The notes: a model not told the origin generated them from the letters alone. Counted from the stretch's first letter, positions 53,391-62,795 are shown. The stretch is 64,000 nucleotides of DNA from Oceaniferula marina (GCF_013391475.1 NZ_JACBAZ010000004.1:682001-746000); one strand, 5' to 3'. Numbers and translations: made by a program.

Positions 53391-53837
53391 GGTAGTTGGA
53401 GTTATAGGTTGGGCGTTTTGTGAGTGTAATACAATGGGTAGTCGTGAATCAGTGGGCATCTTCCGGCTCTACCCGGCATCATCCCAGCTTGTCTCCATTC
53501 GACGCAAATCGATCGGCTTTTATTGAAGATGATATCGAATTTTATTTAATTTTGTTCCCGCCAATCAACCAAATGCCAATGAGCGAGACTAAAAATCTAG
53601 CAGACAGATAGGGCTTCGCAAGTCATTTTCAACACGGACAGTCATTTTCAACACGAGAGCCCCGAGACCCCAGAGCAACAAGGACCGGTGGAATGAACTT
53701 GCAGAGCTGGGTCAGAACTGGCAGCGTTTCCTTGGTTGGTTTATATTTTTTCACAGGCCGATCGAAGTGGGATCGACCGCCAACCCCTTCAATGCTTTGC
53801 CTCTCCTATGGGATGGCTGTGATTCATATTTAACACC
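53391..53837. other. 447-base intergenic region before the second XylR-type gene
   Basis: It contains the promoter side of two divergent genes and a 16-bp tandem direct repeat at 53621-53655. No convincing small gene or structured RNA was seen. Confidence 0.6.
53621..53655. promoter_or_regulatory. Tandem 16-bp direct repeat, candidate regulator site
   Basis: AGTCATTTTCAACACG occurs at 53621-53636 and 53640-53655 (19-base period, close to two helical turns), 180 bases before the XylR-type start. AraC-family proteins bind direct repeats of about this spacing. Could also be a short recent duplication. Confidence 0.5.
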
Positions 53838-55019
53838 ATGCAAGCGCTCCATACAATCGGATTACTCTGCCCTAGAGGATTTAAGTTTTATACCTATGAA
53901 GCCGTCGCGGGAATGGTGAACTATGGAGAGGAGCAATTGAATCTCCGGTTAAAAGACCTTCGTTTTCAAACACTCTCCGATCTGGAAACACTGATTCCCA
54001 AAAAATTAGAGAACCACGATTGCTCTGGTCTGATTCTCGGGTTAAATACAAACGAATATACTAAGATCAAAAACAGCCTGCCTACGGACATTCCACGATG
54101 CAATATCCACCCGGACATCTTGTCTCCCGACATCCCGACCGTCGCCATCGACCTCGAATCCCTTGCCCACAAAGCCGTTGATTATTTCAACCGTATAGGA
54201 TTCAAAAATATCGGTCTACTACGTTCAGCCAATACTGTATCACAAGATGAGGTTTATAGGCATTTACAATTGGCAGCAGCAGCGCATGGCATGGATTGCT
54301 TTCAACATGCATCCGAGCCACCGGAAAACATGCTTTCGGCTGAAGAACTCCCCACGAGCCATGCATTAAAACAATGGCTCTCTGAATTGCCCAAACCCAT
54401 TGCAATCCTGACTTCGGGTGGCTTTTCCGCCTTGATACTAAGCCGCGCGGCAGCCGAATTAAACATTTCCATCCCTGATGAATTATCCATCCTTTCGGAA
54501 TCCGATGACGAAGCTTGCCTATTTACTGAACGACCCGTTTCAAGTATCCGCAGTGCGGGACCACTCATCGGCTATAAGGCTCTTCAGCTGATTCATCAAG
54601 CCATCCTCCAAGGTGAAAAAATCCAAACTGGAAGGATCAACCTCCCAGCGCCTCCCATCATTGAGCGAAGCTCGACAGGCTTACCGCAGGGTATGAACCA
54701 ACAAACGAAAGACGTCATCCGGTATATCCGAAAAAACGCTCTCAATGGTATATCCGTATCCAGCATTTTATCAGCTTTTCCCAATTGTAGTCGCAGTAAA
54801 CTGTATCGAGAGTTTGATAAATATCTAGGTTACCCTCCTGCGGAAGAAATACTCAGGTTACAAATCAATAAAGCCAAAGAGCTCATCGCCTATTCATCCA
54901 TGAGTGTCAGTGAAATTGCTCAAATGTGTGGATTTTCCAACCAAAGCACCTTTAGCTCCACATTCTCCCGGGTCGAAGGGCAATCCCCCTCGCAATGGAG
55001 AAAAAGCCAGCAGCATTAA
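53838..55019 (+). CDS. XylR-type regulator (LacI-like sensor plus AraC DNA-binding domain), second copy
   Basis: The protein has 393 residues. Sensor domain about 1-270: AVAGMVNYGEEQLNLRLKDL, CSGLILGLNTNEY, HKAVDYFNRIGFKNIGLLRS, PIAILTSGGFSALILSRAA, ELSILSESDDEACLFTERPV, SSIRSAGPLIGYKA. AraC domain about 285-390: VSSILSAFPNCSRSKLYREF, MSVSEIAQMCGFSNQSTFSS. It is adjacent to two PEP-CTERM cassettes with a shared upstream dyad and to beta-helix proteins, so those genes are its likely targets. Confidence 0.88.
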   Translation: MQALHTIGLLCPRGFKFYTYEAVAGMVNYGEEQLNLRLKDLRFQTLSDLETLIPKKLENHDCSGLILGLNTNEYTKIKNSLPTDIPRCNIHPDILSPDIPTVAIDLESLAHKAVDYFNRIGFKNIGLLRSANTVSQDEVYRHLQLAAAAHGMDCFQHASEPPENMLSAEELPTSHALKQWLSELPKPIAILTSGGFSALILSRAAAELNISIPDELSILSESDDEACLFTERPVSSIRSAGPLIGYKALQLIHQAILQGEKIQTGRINLPAPPIIERSSTGLPQGMNQQTKDVIRYIRKNALNGISVSSILSAFPNCSRSKLYREFDKYLGYPPAEEILRLQINKAKELIAYSSMSVSEIAQMCGFSNQSTFSSTFSRVEGQSPSQWRKSQQH

Positions 55020-55084
55020 GCTCTACTTCGGCAAACCTCAATCATTAATAATTAATTCTAGGGCAAGCACTTATGAACCCAAAT

Positions 55085-55126
55085 GGGACAAATTGACATG
55101 TTTTTTATACGTGTCGACATAGACAC
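55085..55126 (+). promoter_or_regulatory. Shared upstream element of PEP-CTERM cassette 1
   Basis: GGGACAAAT (55085-55093), 16 bases, then ACGTGTCGACATAGACAC with a GTGTC..GACAC dyad. The same pieces in the same spacing occur at 56102-56145. It lies about 140 bases before the gene at 55268. Confidence 0.65.
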
Positions 55127-55167
55127 CACACAAGAAAGTTGATTATCCTGAATCAAATCCAGTTAAA

Positions 55168-55186
55168 ACGTCTATTGGGTAGACGT
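55168..55186. promoter_or_regulatory. Dyad ACGTCT-N7-AGACGT upstream of cassette 1
   Basis: Perfect 6-bp arms with a 7-base spacer, 81 bases before the start at 55268. The arms match the ACGTCT..AGAC half-sites of the shared element upstream of cassette 2, so it may be a second site for the same regulator. Confidence 0.55.
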
Positions 55187-55267
55187 CTGGGAGCTTGAGA
55201 GCGCATGGAGAGCTCAATCACCGACCACATCCGTCCTTCTTACTGGGAAAATGCGAAACCAAAAAAT

Positions 55268-55990
55268 ATGAAAAAAACAATCATTAGCAGATCTAGAGCT
55301 CTGGTCATTTTAGCCAGTGCCGTCATCATTCCCCAAACTCAGGCAGCTTTGATCATCACCAACAGCGACATGGAGATCAACACCCTGACAGGTTCCGGTG
55401 ATTTTAAAACGACAGCTCCGACCGATTGGATACAAGCAACCGGCGTAAGTGGCACAGTAGGTGTCATTGGCGATACCCGAACTTCGGTCACGGATGATAC
55501 CACTGCCCCAGAGCACTTTGCTTGGCTACACCTCCAAGGCATCAACAATGAGGCGGGTCAGTCCATCGGTGATATCACATCTAACCTTGGACAGACCATC
55601 CGGATCACTTACGATCTAACGCGCCGAACCAATGAAGGAACGAACTGGAACCACCGCGTCCGTCTATATGCAGGAGACGGCACTGGATATACTGCCGCCA
55701 GCGACACCGCCGACCCGAATGCCGATTTGTCAGACGCTTTTCTGGCTGAGGTGACTGGGGCAAACTCTGGTGCGCCAGCCAATACCTTTGAATCTAAAAC
55801 TGTGGACGTAACGCTTCCATCTACCTACACTGGCTCGCTCGATCAACTCTACCTATCTTTTAAAAACCGTGCCGGGACCACCGCACAACTACATTTCGAC
55901 GATGTGACAGTAACCGTCATTCCTGAGCCCTCATCATCCGCCTTACTTGGCCTCGGTGGACTTGCCCTGATCCTGCGTCGACGCAAGTAA
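55268..55990 (+). CDS. PEP-CTERM exported protein, cassette 1
   Basis: The ATG at 55268 gives 240 residues (MKKTIISRSRALVILASAVI leader). The mature start LIITNSDMEINTLTGSGDF and the internal FAWLHLQGINNEAGQSIGDI, TYDLTRRTNEGTNWNHRVRL and LSFKNRAGTTAQLHFDDVTV look like a carbohydrate-binding jelly roll (galactose-binding-like). The tail is IPEPSSSALLGLGGLALILR and basic residues. Paralogue of the next gene, sharing promoter element, layout and terminator type. Confidence 0.87.
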   Translation: MKKTIISRSRALVILASAVIIPQTQAALIITNSDMEINTLTGSGDFKTTAPTDWIQATGVSGTVGVIGDTRTSVTDDTTAPEHFAWLHLQGINNEAGQSIGDITSNLGQTIRITYDLTRRTNEGTNWNHRVRLYAGDGTGYTAASDTADPNADLSDAFLAEVTGANSGAPANTFESKTVDVTLPSTYTGSLDQLYLSFKNRAGTTAQLHFDDVTVTVIPEPSSSALLGLGGLALILRRRK

Positions 55991-56035
55991 CTCATTGACC
56001 AAATATGCCCTTTAAGAAGATTGTATTCATTTCAA

Positions 56036-56075
56036 AAACCCATCTCCTTGTAACTCAAGGAGATGGGTTTTTTTA
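56036..56075 (+). terminator. Terminator of cassette 1
   Basis: CCCATCTCCTTG (56039-56050) pairs perfectly with CAAGGAGATGGG (56056-56067) through TAACT, followed by TTTTTTT. The stem is nearly the same as that of the terminator after cassette 2. Confidence 0.92.
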
Positions 56076-56101
56076 TCGGCAGCCATCCAGACCATCAAGT
56101 T

Positions 56102-56145
56102 GGGACAAATGGTAATAATTTATAAACGTCTCAATATAGACAATC
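56102..56145 (+). promoter_or_regulatory. Shared upstream element of PEP-CTERM cassette 2
   Basis: GGGACAAAT (56102-56110), 16 bases, then ACGTCTCAATATAGACA. The 25-base offset from GGGACAAAT to CGT is the same as in the copy at 55085. It lies about 55 bases before the gene at 56197. Confidence 0.65.
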
Positions 56146-56196
56146 ACATCATTTAACTCATAGCATTGAGTTCGCAAAAAAAACAAATCTTTGCTT

Positions 56197-56811
56197 ATGA
56201 AAAACATACTCAAACACACTCTCGTCATCGCGGCGACCGCGACCGTAGCCCAAGGAGCGACCATGTTAACCAACGGCGACTTTAGTTTGCCAGATGTTGG
56301 AGACAGCGATGGCAATAATATCAGCAAACCAACAGGCTGGAGTGGCTCTGGTAATTATAGAGCCTATAAAAATACCGATGGCATCGGTGGCGATGCAACT
56401 AATCAATATGTAAGAGCTCGAGACACAGGCGATAGAAACCTCTGGCAAAGAGGAAGCATTGACGCTGGAACCACAAGCTTGCTCTTAGAAGGATGGTTTG
56501 GCTCCGATGATACAGACAACGCCACGGTAACGCTAACCCTTTATTCAGATGCTGGTTACACAACGGAGTATGACTCTGTGACAGCTACAACCAAAGCGAC
56601 TGGGTGGAATCAAATTGGCGGAGCCAGTGGACTCAGTATTGATGTGGACACCGCAGTCGCATGGCAGGTTCGACTTGATTACGATAATGTAAGCTCAAGC
56701 TACGCGGCCTCGAGATTTGACGATCTTACATTGACGGCCGTTCCCGAACCATCATCTGCAGCACTGATCGGACTTGGGGGCGTTGCTCTCATCCTGCGCC
56801 GTCGCAAGTAA
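56197..56811 (+). CDS. PEP-CTERM exported protein, cassette 2
   Basis: The ATG at 56197 gives 204 residues; a TTG two codons earlier is possible. Leader MKNILKHTLVIAATATVAQG, then TMLTNGDFSLPDVGDSDGNN, WSGSGNYRAYKN and a body with VTLTLYSDAGYTTEYDSVTA and WQVRLDYDNVSSSYAASRFD, as in small carbohydrate-binding jelly rolls. The tail is VPEPSSAALIGLGGVALILR plus RRK. Likely regulated with cassette 1. Confidence 0.87.
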   Translation: MKNILKHTLVIAATATVAQGATMLTNGDFSLPDVGDSDGNNISKPTGWSGSGNYRAYKNTDGIGGDATNQYVRARDTGDRNLWQRGSIDAGTTSLLLEGWFGSDDTDNATVTLTLYSDAGYTTEYDSVTATTKATGWNQIGGASGLSIDVDTAVAWQVRLDYDNVSSSYAASRFDDLTLTAVPEPSSAALIGLGGVALILRRRK

Positions 56812-56865
56812 CACACTGACAAGTGTATCTTATTAAGGAGATCGTCTTTCTCCCCGTTTTCTCAA

Positions 56866-56904
56866 AAAACCATCTCCTTGCAGCTCAAGGAGGTGGTTTT
56901 TTTA
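56866..56904 (+). terminator. Terminator of cassette 2
   Basis: AACCATCTCCTTG pairs with CAAGGAGGTGGTT through CAGCT, followed by TTTTTTT. Nearly identical to the terminator at 56036-56075. Confidence 0.9.
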
Positions 56905-56959
56905 TCGACTGCAAACACATCATTTCTTCGATCTCGACCCACTCATTCTCCACAGAACC

Positions 56960-59900
56960 ATGCTCTTATCCGCTTCAGCCAAAAAACTCGAGTTTATCAC
57001 ATTTCTGTTTGCCACCCTGGGAGTCGCACTACCGTCTGCGTTAGCATCAGAAAGTGGTGAATCAACTGCCGATAACCAAGCCGTTTTTCATGTGGATCCC
57101 ACTGCCGGCAATGATACCAATGATGGTTTAACCTTCGAGACAGCCTTCCGTACACTGGAAAATGCCCGGCAGGTGGTGGACTCCGTCAATGACAACATGG
57201 CCGGCGATATTGTCGTCGAACTTCACGGCGGAACCTTTCGTCCCCAGAACACACTTGCCTTGGATTCAGGAGATTCTGGATCCAATGGGTTTCGCGTCAT
57301 CTACCGGGCTGCGGCAGGAGAAACACCAGTAGTCAGCGGAGGGCTTGACCTGTCCGGAGGCTGGGTTTTGACCAAGCCCACGTCTGGAATCTACCGGAAA
57401 AGTGGCGTCAGCAGCAACTTCCGCCAACTTTATATCAATGGACAAGCTGGCGTCCGCGCCCGCATGCCAAACAAGACCAATGACAGAACGCTAGGCAGCT
57501 ACTACAAGGTAAAAAGCGCCTCGAGTTCCAATCAACAAATCAAGATCGAGGCATCCAAAATCAGCTCATGGTCGGGTCTTACCTCAGTAGAGATGGTCAT
57601 GATGCCTCATTGGTATCACTACCGCAGTCGGATCTCATCATTCACCGTTTCGGATGGCAATGCCTATGTGACATTCCAGGATCCGGAGCAGGGTTTCCTC
57701 TTCGCCAAAGGGGATAGCTTCTGGCCGAATGCTCCTTATTATTTCGAAAACTCCATCGATTTTCTCGATGCTGCAGGAGAATGGTTCCATGACACCACCA
57801 CGGGTGATCTCTACTACATCCCCCGCCCCGGGGAAAACCTGGCTACCGCTACAGTCGAGGCCGGGGTATTGGAAACCCTCGTCAGCTTCAGCGGAACATC
57901 CGCGTCCGACATCATCAGCAATATCTCCTTCCAAAATGTCACCTTCGCCCATTCCGGCTGGATCTCTCCCAGCGAGCAAGGGGCGTCAATGACTCAGGCC
58001 ACCCGCGAGGTCAGTGGAGCGATTAAAACAGGAGCAGTAACCGCACGGTATGCGGAGGCGCTGGAACTCGACGGATGCACTTTTAAGAATATCGGCTCGA
58101 ATGCCATCTCCATGGACAAAGGCGTAAGCGACTCGATCATTCACAATTGCATGATCCACCGGATCGCGGGAAATGGCATCGTGGTCCACGACGACGGAGT
58201 CAAAAACCTTGCCCCAGGCGATGCCTGCGCGAACATCAAGATACTCAATAACCGCATTTCTCGTGTCGGGCAGGAATACAGTAATGGCATCGGGATTGTG
58301 TCCTATTTCGTCAACAGGCTGCTTGTCGCTGATAATGAAATCTGCCACAGCCCATACATGGCGACCCAGACCGGAGGTCAGTCGGGAGGGTTTGTGGATG
58401 TTGGAATGAAAGACAACATTTTCCGTAACAATTACGTCCATCACGTGATGCAACTCCACGATGATGGCGGTGCGTTCTACACGCTCAGCCGCCAACAGGG
58501 AACCCATGTGGTCGACAACTTCAGCTCCTCCCTGCAAGCCAGCAAGCTCACAGGAAACTGGCCGGTGGCGGGACTCTACGCCGACAACAATAGCGAGTTC
58601 ATCACCTTCGAGCACAACGCCACAGTCGATAGCACACAAGCCATCTTCTATCCTTCGCGCTCCCGTCACTGCAACTTCATTTCCAACATCACTTCCGCGG
58701 ACCCCTCCATCGTCAATTATGCAGGTAACAAGGCGGACTATTTCTTACCTCTGAAAGCCGAAGCAGAGTTGATGACCCTGGATTCCATGACGGTCACCAA
58801 CGGCTCAGCATACTCGAACGACAAGGGGGCGATCTGTGAGTCTGGCACCGGCACGGCTGAGACCGTTTTTACTGGCGTTGACGGATCCTACAATCTTCAT
58901 GTGGCGTATCTGGCGGAACCCACCACCTCTGCCAGTTTCCGCCTTCTAGCAGACGGAGTTGAAGTCGGAGCTTGGGCATCAGCCACCACGCCGGCAGATA
59001 CAGGACTACAAATCCGCCATTTTATCACGCGCGGAGTCCCACTGAAGCAAGGTGAGGTGTTGAGAATCGAGTGCACCGCCGGAGCTGGCTCTGCAGCTCG
59101 CATCGACTATCTGGAAGTTTACAGACACCAACTCCAAAAGGCTCCGGAGGCTCCGACCCAACTAACGGCCACCGTTCACGGCTACGGAAATTCGAAACTT
59201 GCCTGGGAACCCTCAACCGGCGCCCATTCATACACCATCAAACGTGCAAGCTCCGCAGACGGCCCTTATAACGTCATCGCCACAGGAGTCACCTCTCCTT
59301 TTTTCTTGGATTCAGACACCTTTTCCAATCAAACCCTCTATTTCAAAGTGGCTGCCGTAAATGCCTCCGGAGAGGGAAGCAGCGATGAGTATGTGACCCT
59401 TTTCCTACCACCCACACCACCCAGAAAAACCCTTGACGCCACTTCCGATGCCTATATTCAACGCGGGACCCCCGACACCAATTACGGCGATGCCGGCACC
59501 CTTGTTGTAAAGAATGCCCCCACCACCAGCATTCACCGCAAGGGGTATTTGAAATTCGACCTGTCCGGAGCCTCCCTCAACACGACGCCTTTGGCTGAAC
59601 TTCAATTTGCCGTGAGCTCCTGGACCGCTGGATCAACGTGGCTGGTCTACGGACTCAACGACGGTGATGCGGAAGAATCCTGGGACGAAGCCACCATCAC
59701 TTGGAACAACGCCCCCGCAAATACCACAAGCTCTGCCACGGCACTCGATTCTGCCCGCGTCACCTCACTCGGCAGCCTTGCCGTCACCGAAGCCCAGGTC
59801 AGTGGAGAAATACTCAGCTTTTCCTCAGAGGCTCTGGATACCTTCCTGTTGGCTGATGCCGACGGTCAAGTCAGCTTCATCCTCACTCGCAGCACCAGCG

Positions 59901-60211
59901 GTGACAGCATCAACACCAGCATCGCGTCGCGTGAGCACCCGTCACTCTCTGCTCCACGGCTGAAATTCAGCACCCCAACCAACAATCTTAAAATCGAGGA
60001 CATTGGCTTTAATGGTCCGACGCTCGATATCACCATCACCGGGCTCGATCCTTTGGAACAATACATCGTCACACGCTCGCCGGACCTGACCTCTTTCGAC
60101 ACCGTAATCGGTCATCCGTTCACCTCGGCAAGCGGAATCATCCATCTTTCAGATCCTTCACCGCCACTGGCAGATCAATCTTTTTATCGGGTAGAAAAAT
60201 TCACTCCGTAA
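56960..60211 (+). CDS. Large secreted right-handed beta-helix protein, GH141-like, with FN3 and DNRLRE-type domains
   Basis: The protein has 1083 residues. Leader (FITFLFATLGVALPSALAS), then VDPTAGNDTNDGLTFETAFR and DSGSNGFRVIYRAAAGETPV followed by VSGG, the N-terminal pattern of GH141-type parallel beta-helix glycosidases. Helix repeats run to about 600 (LDGCTFKNIGSNAISMDKGV, NRISRVGQEYSNGIGIVSYF). Then a galactose-binding-like domain about 615-720, fibronectin III about 728-815 (APTQLTATVHGYGNSKLAWE), a DNRLRE/CBM96-like domain about 822-990 (DATSDAYIQRGTPDTNYGDA) and a tail with YIVTRSPDLTSFD and FYRVEKFTP. A fucosidase or related activity is suggested only by family. Convergent with its homologue at 60287. 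Confidence 0.82.
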   Translation: MLLSASAKKLEFITFLFATLGVALPSALASESGESTADNQAVFHVDPTAGNDTNDGLTFETAFRTLENARQVVDSVNDNMAGDIVVELHGGTFRPQNTLALDSGDSGSNGFRVIYRAAAGETPVVSGGLDLSGGWVLTKPTSGIYRKSGVSSNFRQLYINGQAGVRARMPNKTNDRTLGSYYKVKSASSSNQQIKIEASKISSWSGLTSVEMVMMPHWYHYRSRISSFTVSDGNAYVTFQDPEQGFLFAKGDSFWPNAPYYFENSIDFLDAAGEWFHDTTTGDLYYIPRPGENLATATVEAGVLETLVSFSGTSASDIISNISFQNVTFAHSGWISPSEQGASMTQATREVSGAIKTGAVTARYAEALELDGCTFKNIGSNAISMDKGVSDSIIHNCMIHRIAGNGIVVHDDGVKNLAPGDACANIKILNNRISRVGQEYSNGIGIVSYFVNRLLVADNEICHSPYMATQTGGQSGGFVDVGMKDNIFRNNYVHHVMQLHDDGGAFYTLSRQQGTHVVDNFSSSLQASKLTGNWPVAGLYADNNSEFITFEHNATVDSTQAIFYPSRSRHCNFISNITSADPSIVNYAGNKADYFLPLKAEAELMTLDSMTVTNGSAYSNDKGAICESGTGTAETVFTGVDGSYNLHVAYLAEPTTSASFRLLADGVEVGAWASATTPADTGLQIRHFITRGVPLKQGEVLRIECTAGAGSAARIDYLEVYRHQLQKAPEAPTQLTATVHGYGNSKLAWEPSTGAHSYTIKRASSADGPYNVIATGVTSPFFLDSDTFSNQTLYFKVAAVNASGEGSSDEYVTLFLPPTPPRKTLDATSDAYIQRGTPDTNYGDAGTLVVKNAPTTSIHRKGYLKFDLSGASLNTTPLAELQFAVSSWTAGSTWLVYGLNDGDAEESWDEATITWNNAPANTTSSATALDSARVTSLGSLAVTEAQVSGEILSFSSEALDTFLLADADGQVSFILTRSTSGDSINTSIASREHPSLSAPRLKFSTPTNNLKIEDIGFNGPTLDITITGLDPLEQYIVTRSPDLTSFDTVIGHPFTSASGIIHLSDPSPPLADQSFYRVEKFTP

Positions 60212-60286
60212 GCCTTTGGTTCAGCCACTCATTTCTCCCACTTCCGACTAAGGGATAACGTGGGTGTATTGATTGATGCAATTCTT

Positions 60287-62605
60287 CTACTGTGCCAAAT
60301 ATCCATAAACGTTGAACTCAGCCAGATTAAAGCTCCCGGCGTCGTTGAGAGCCCTGACTCGTAAAAAGCGGAAGCCCTGCTTGGGTTTAAGATACCATTC
60401 GAAAAGGTTAGAGGGGTGTCGCTGCGTACCATGATACCAAGTCACATCGTTACGAGCGACCAGAACAGTAGGCTTCTTGAAATCACGATCATTGGAACCT
60501 TCGATCACGAAGTTCTTGCGCGTGTGATCTTGAAACATGTTCTGACGAGGAAGGATCTCTAACCGCTGAATCACAAATTTTTTTCCTAAATCGACAGCCA
60601 ACCAGCCTGCTCCGTCACCGCCTGATTTCGTGTGCCAAAAAGTATCCCAATCCCGATCGAAAGCCGTCTCCGCGCCGTGCTTCGAGCTCAAAGAAGAAGA
60701 TGCCCATGCTGGCTTGTTTTCAGTAAGACTCTCGTGACCGTAGATTGAGTTGAGAAGGTGTCGGTAAGCCGGCTGAAGACCAGCATTTTCCATGACAGCA
60801 ACTGCTTCATCAGGCCACTGGCCATCCTTCACCTGAACGTAGTTGATGAGTTTGGCCCTACCTGCAGTTTTTTTGCCGACCAAATTAGACTTTTCAGCCC
60901 AAGTATTTTCGTAAACCACACCTTTTGAACCTCCATGCCAGTTCCAGCAAACCGGTTTCGGGTGGATGCTATCACGGCTCACGTTGTTGAGCCAATGAAT
61001 GGTGTGGGACCAGTTGTCACTATAAAACTCCCAGCCGTGCCCTTTAGTGCTATGAAAGCGCGAGTAGTTCCCTTCAACCACGCTACCTGGATAGCGGCCG
61101 TGGAGATAGAGATGCCCCCCATCATCCATTCCATAGCGACCAGCAACCTGAGCCCTTGAAACTTTGTTGAACTTGAATTCAATCTTGCCCATGTCATCCC
61201 GAACATGCCCACTGTCGCCGATGCGTGCGTGGATGGCAGTATAAGAGGTGTCTGACACATCATTGTGATGAAACTTGCAATCGTATGCAATGAACACGTT
61301 AAGGCCAGTGCCCTGATCATAATCGCGGCCCGTGCTGCGAACAATGTTATTTCTAACCATCGTATTGCGGCAGATGTTTTCCGCCGGGCACTCCTTCTTG
61401 TTGTGGTACCAGCGCCCGATGCTGACGCCCGCGGCGGTAAGATCGTAAAAGACGTTACCCTCAATCAGAGTGTCGTCGCAGTCTTCGTAAAGCTGAACGC
61501 CTACCGAAGCCTGATGCACAACGCGACAGTCGCGGATGGTAACTCGGTCGGTGTGGTCGAGGATGATCTGGCCGGGGATCTCGCTCTTGTATTTATCGAA
61601 GATTTCGGCCTGGGTGCGCCCAAGCATCATCGTTTCGGGGGCCATCCAATTGCCATAACGAAAGGTGAGCCCTTTGAAACTCAAATCAGAAGCCTTGGAT
61701 TTTGCATCACCCTTCACCTTTAGAAGAAACTCTGTGGCCGGTGCCCATGTCTCGACCTTGGACATATCTTGAGCTGGCGTGGTCGGGTAGTAATAGATCT
61801 TCTTCGTCTTACGATTGACATACCACTCGCCAGGCTCATCGAGTTCTTCCATCGCATTGAGCACTCGGAATTCCATCGTCGGAGTGGCCCGAGCATTGTC
61901 CCAGGAAGCCCAGTATTGAAAATCCGGTTGCTCCATCTTGACAATCATCTCGTCGTCGTTTTCGGCGGGTAAGATGGAGTCAACATGCATGTAACCAACC
62001 TTGAAAACCTTGGCATAGAATAGCTGCAAGTCTTCGATGTTTTTATAATCACGTTTAGGAAGCCAAACACCATCGTAGCGCTCGGGGGTGGACGGGTCAT
62101 CCCAGAATTTTTTATGGGTATTCTTCACATAGGTGTGAGACCGCGCTTGTAGTGAGCGAATGCCATCCACGTAGAGTTGGCGAAAGTAGCCTGCGCGTTT
62201 CAAGGCCGCCGTTGCATCAGCTTCGTAGTAAGCTTGTCCATCCACTTTCTTCCACCCAGTGATGCGCACACCGCCACACAGCACCGGGCTTTCGTCACGG
62301 TATTTTTGGTAGATCACTCGGTGGGTGTTTGAACCGGAGTCCTTGCCATCAAATTCGAGCGTTTTGGCAACCTCGTATCGTCCTCCTCGCAGGTGCACAA
62401 CCAAGTCGCTGTCCAGATTCTTATTGAGTGAATGCTTACGGATGTAGTCACGGGCAGCCTCGATCGACTGAAACGCTTGCTCCACACTATTTCCCTTATT
62501 AGTATCATCCCCCCTTACTGGATCCACGTACAAATCTGCGCCATGGCAGTGTAGGAAGCTCAACAGCAGGACGAGCGTAATTTTTGATGATGCCTTATCG
62601 ATCAT
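60287..62605 (-). CDS. Secreted right-handed beta-helix protein, GH141-like, with discoidin domain
   Basis: The ATG at 62605 gives 772 residues with a leader (ITLVLLLSFLHCHG). LYVDPVRGDDTNKGNSVEQA, LRGGRYEVAKTLEFDGKDSG and RDESPVLCGGVRITGWKKVD match the neighbour and GH141-type N-termini. Beta-helix repeats reach about 600 (RVTIRDCRVVHQASVGVQLY, CDDTLIEGNVFYDLTAAGVS). The C-terminal F5/8 type C domain is clear (ETAFDRDWDTFWHTKSGG, GWLAVDLGKKFVIQRLEILP, FEWYLKPKQGFRFLRVRALN). It probably attacks or binds the same glycan as the convergent protein. Catalytic residues not assigned. Confidence 0.83.
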   Translation of the reverse strand: MIDKASSKITLVLLLSFLHCHGADLYVDPVRGDDTNKGNSVEQAFQSIEAARDYIRKHSLNKNLDSDLVVHLRGGRYEVAKTLEFDGKDSGSNTHRVIYQKYRDESPVLCGGVRITGWKKVDGQAYYEADATAALKRAGYFRQLYVDGIRSLQARSHTYVKNTHKKFWDDPSTPERYDGVWLPKRDYKNIEDLQLFYAKVFKVGYMHVDSILPAENDDEMIVKMEQPDFQYWASWDNARATPTMEFRVLNAMEELDEPGEWYVNRKTKKIYYYPTTPAQDMSKVETWAPATEFLLKVKGDAKSKASDLSFKGLTFRYGNWMAPETMMLGRTQAEIFDKYKSEIPGQIILDHTDRVTIRDCRVVHQASVGVQLYEDCDDTLIEGNVFYDLTAAGVSIGRWYHNKKECPAENICRNTMVRNNIVRSTGRDYDQGTGLNVFIAYDCKFHHNDVSDTSYTAIHARIGDSGHVRDDMGKIEFKFNKVSRAQVAGRYGMDDGGHLYLHGRYPGSVVEGNYSRFHSTKGHGWEFYSDNWSHTIHWLNNVSRDSIHPKPVCWNWHGGSKGVVYENTWAEKSNLVGKKTAGRAKLINYVQVKDGQWPDEAVAVMENAGLQPAYRHLLNSIYGHESLTENKPAWASSSLSSKHGAETAFDRDWDTFWHTKSGGDGAGWLAVDLGKKFVIQRLEILPRQNMFQDHTRKNFVIEGSNDRDFKKPTVLVARNDVTWYHGTQRHPSNLFEWYLKPKQGFRFLRVRALNDAGSFNLAEFNVYGYLAQ

Positions 62606-62795
62606 ATAATTGATGTCTTTAATTACTAACAAAATCTAGAGCACAAGGATTAACCCAACCGCCAAAGTTGGTGCCCGTCTCAGACGCAGAAACCATAATT
62701 GAACAAAGCCGAATAGAAAAGCCATGAAACACGCTCAAGCATCTCAAAGAGTTTTCTATATGTCTCACTTCAACTCGATTCAAGCGATTAAATAG

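Noticed and set aside
62671-62690. CGTCTCAGACG dyad before the beta-helix gene as a third copy of the XylR-type site
   Set aside because: The spacing between half-sites is 1 base instead of 6-7 and the GGGACAAAT part is missing.
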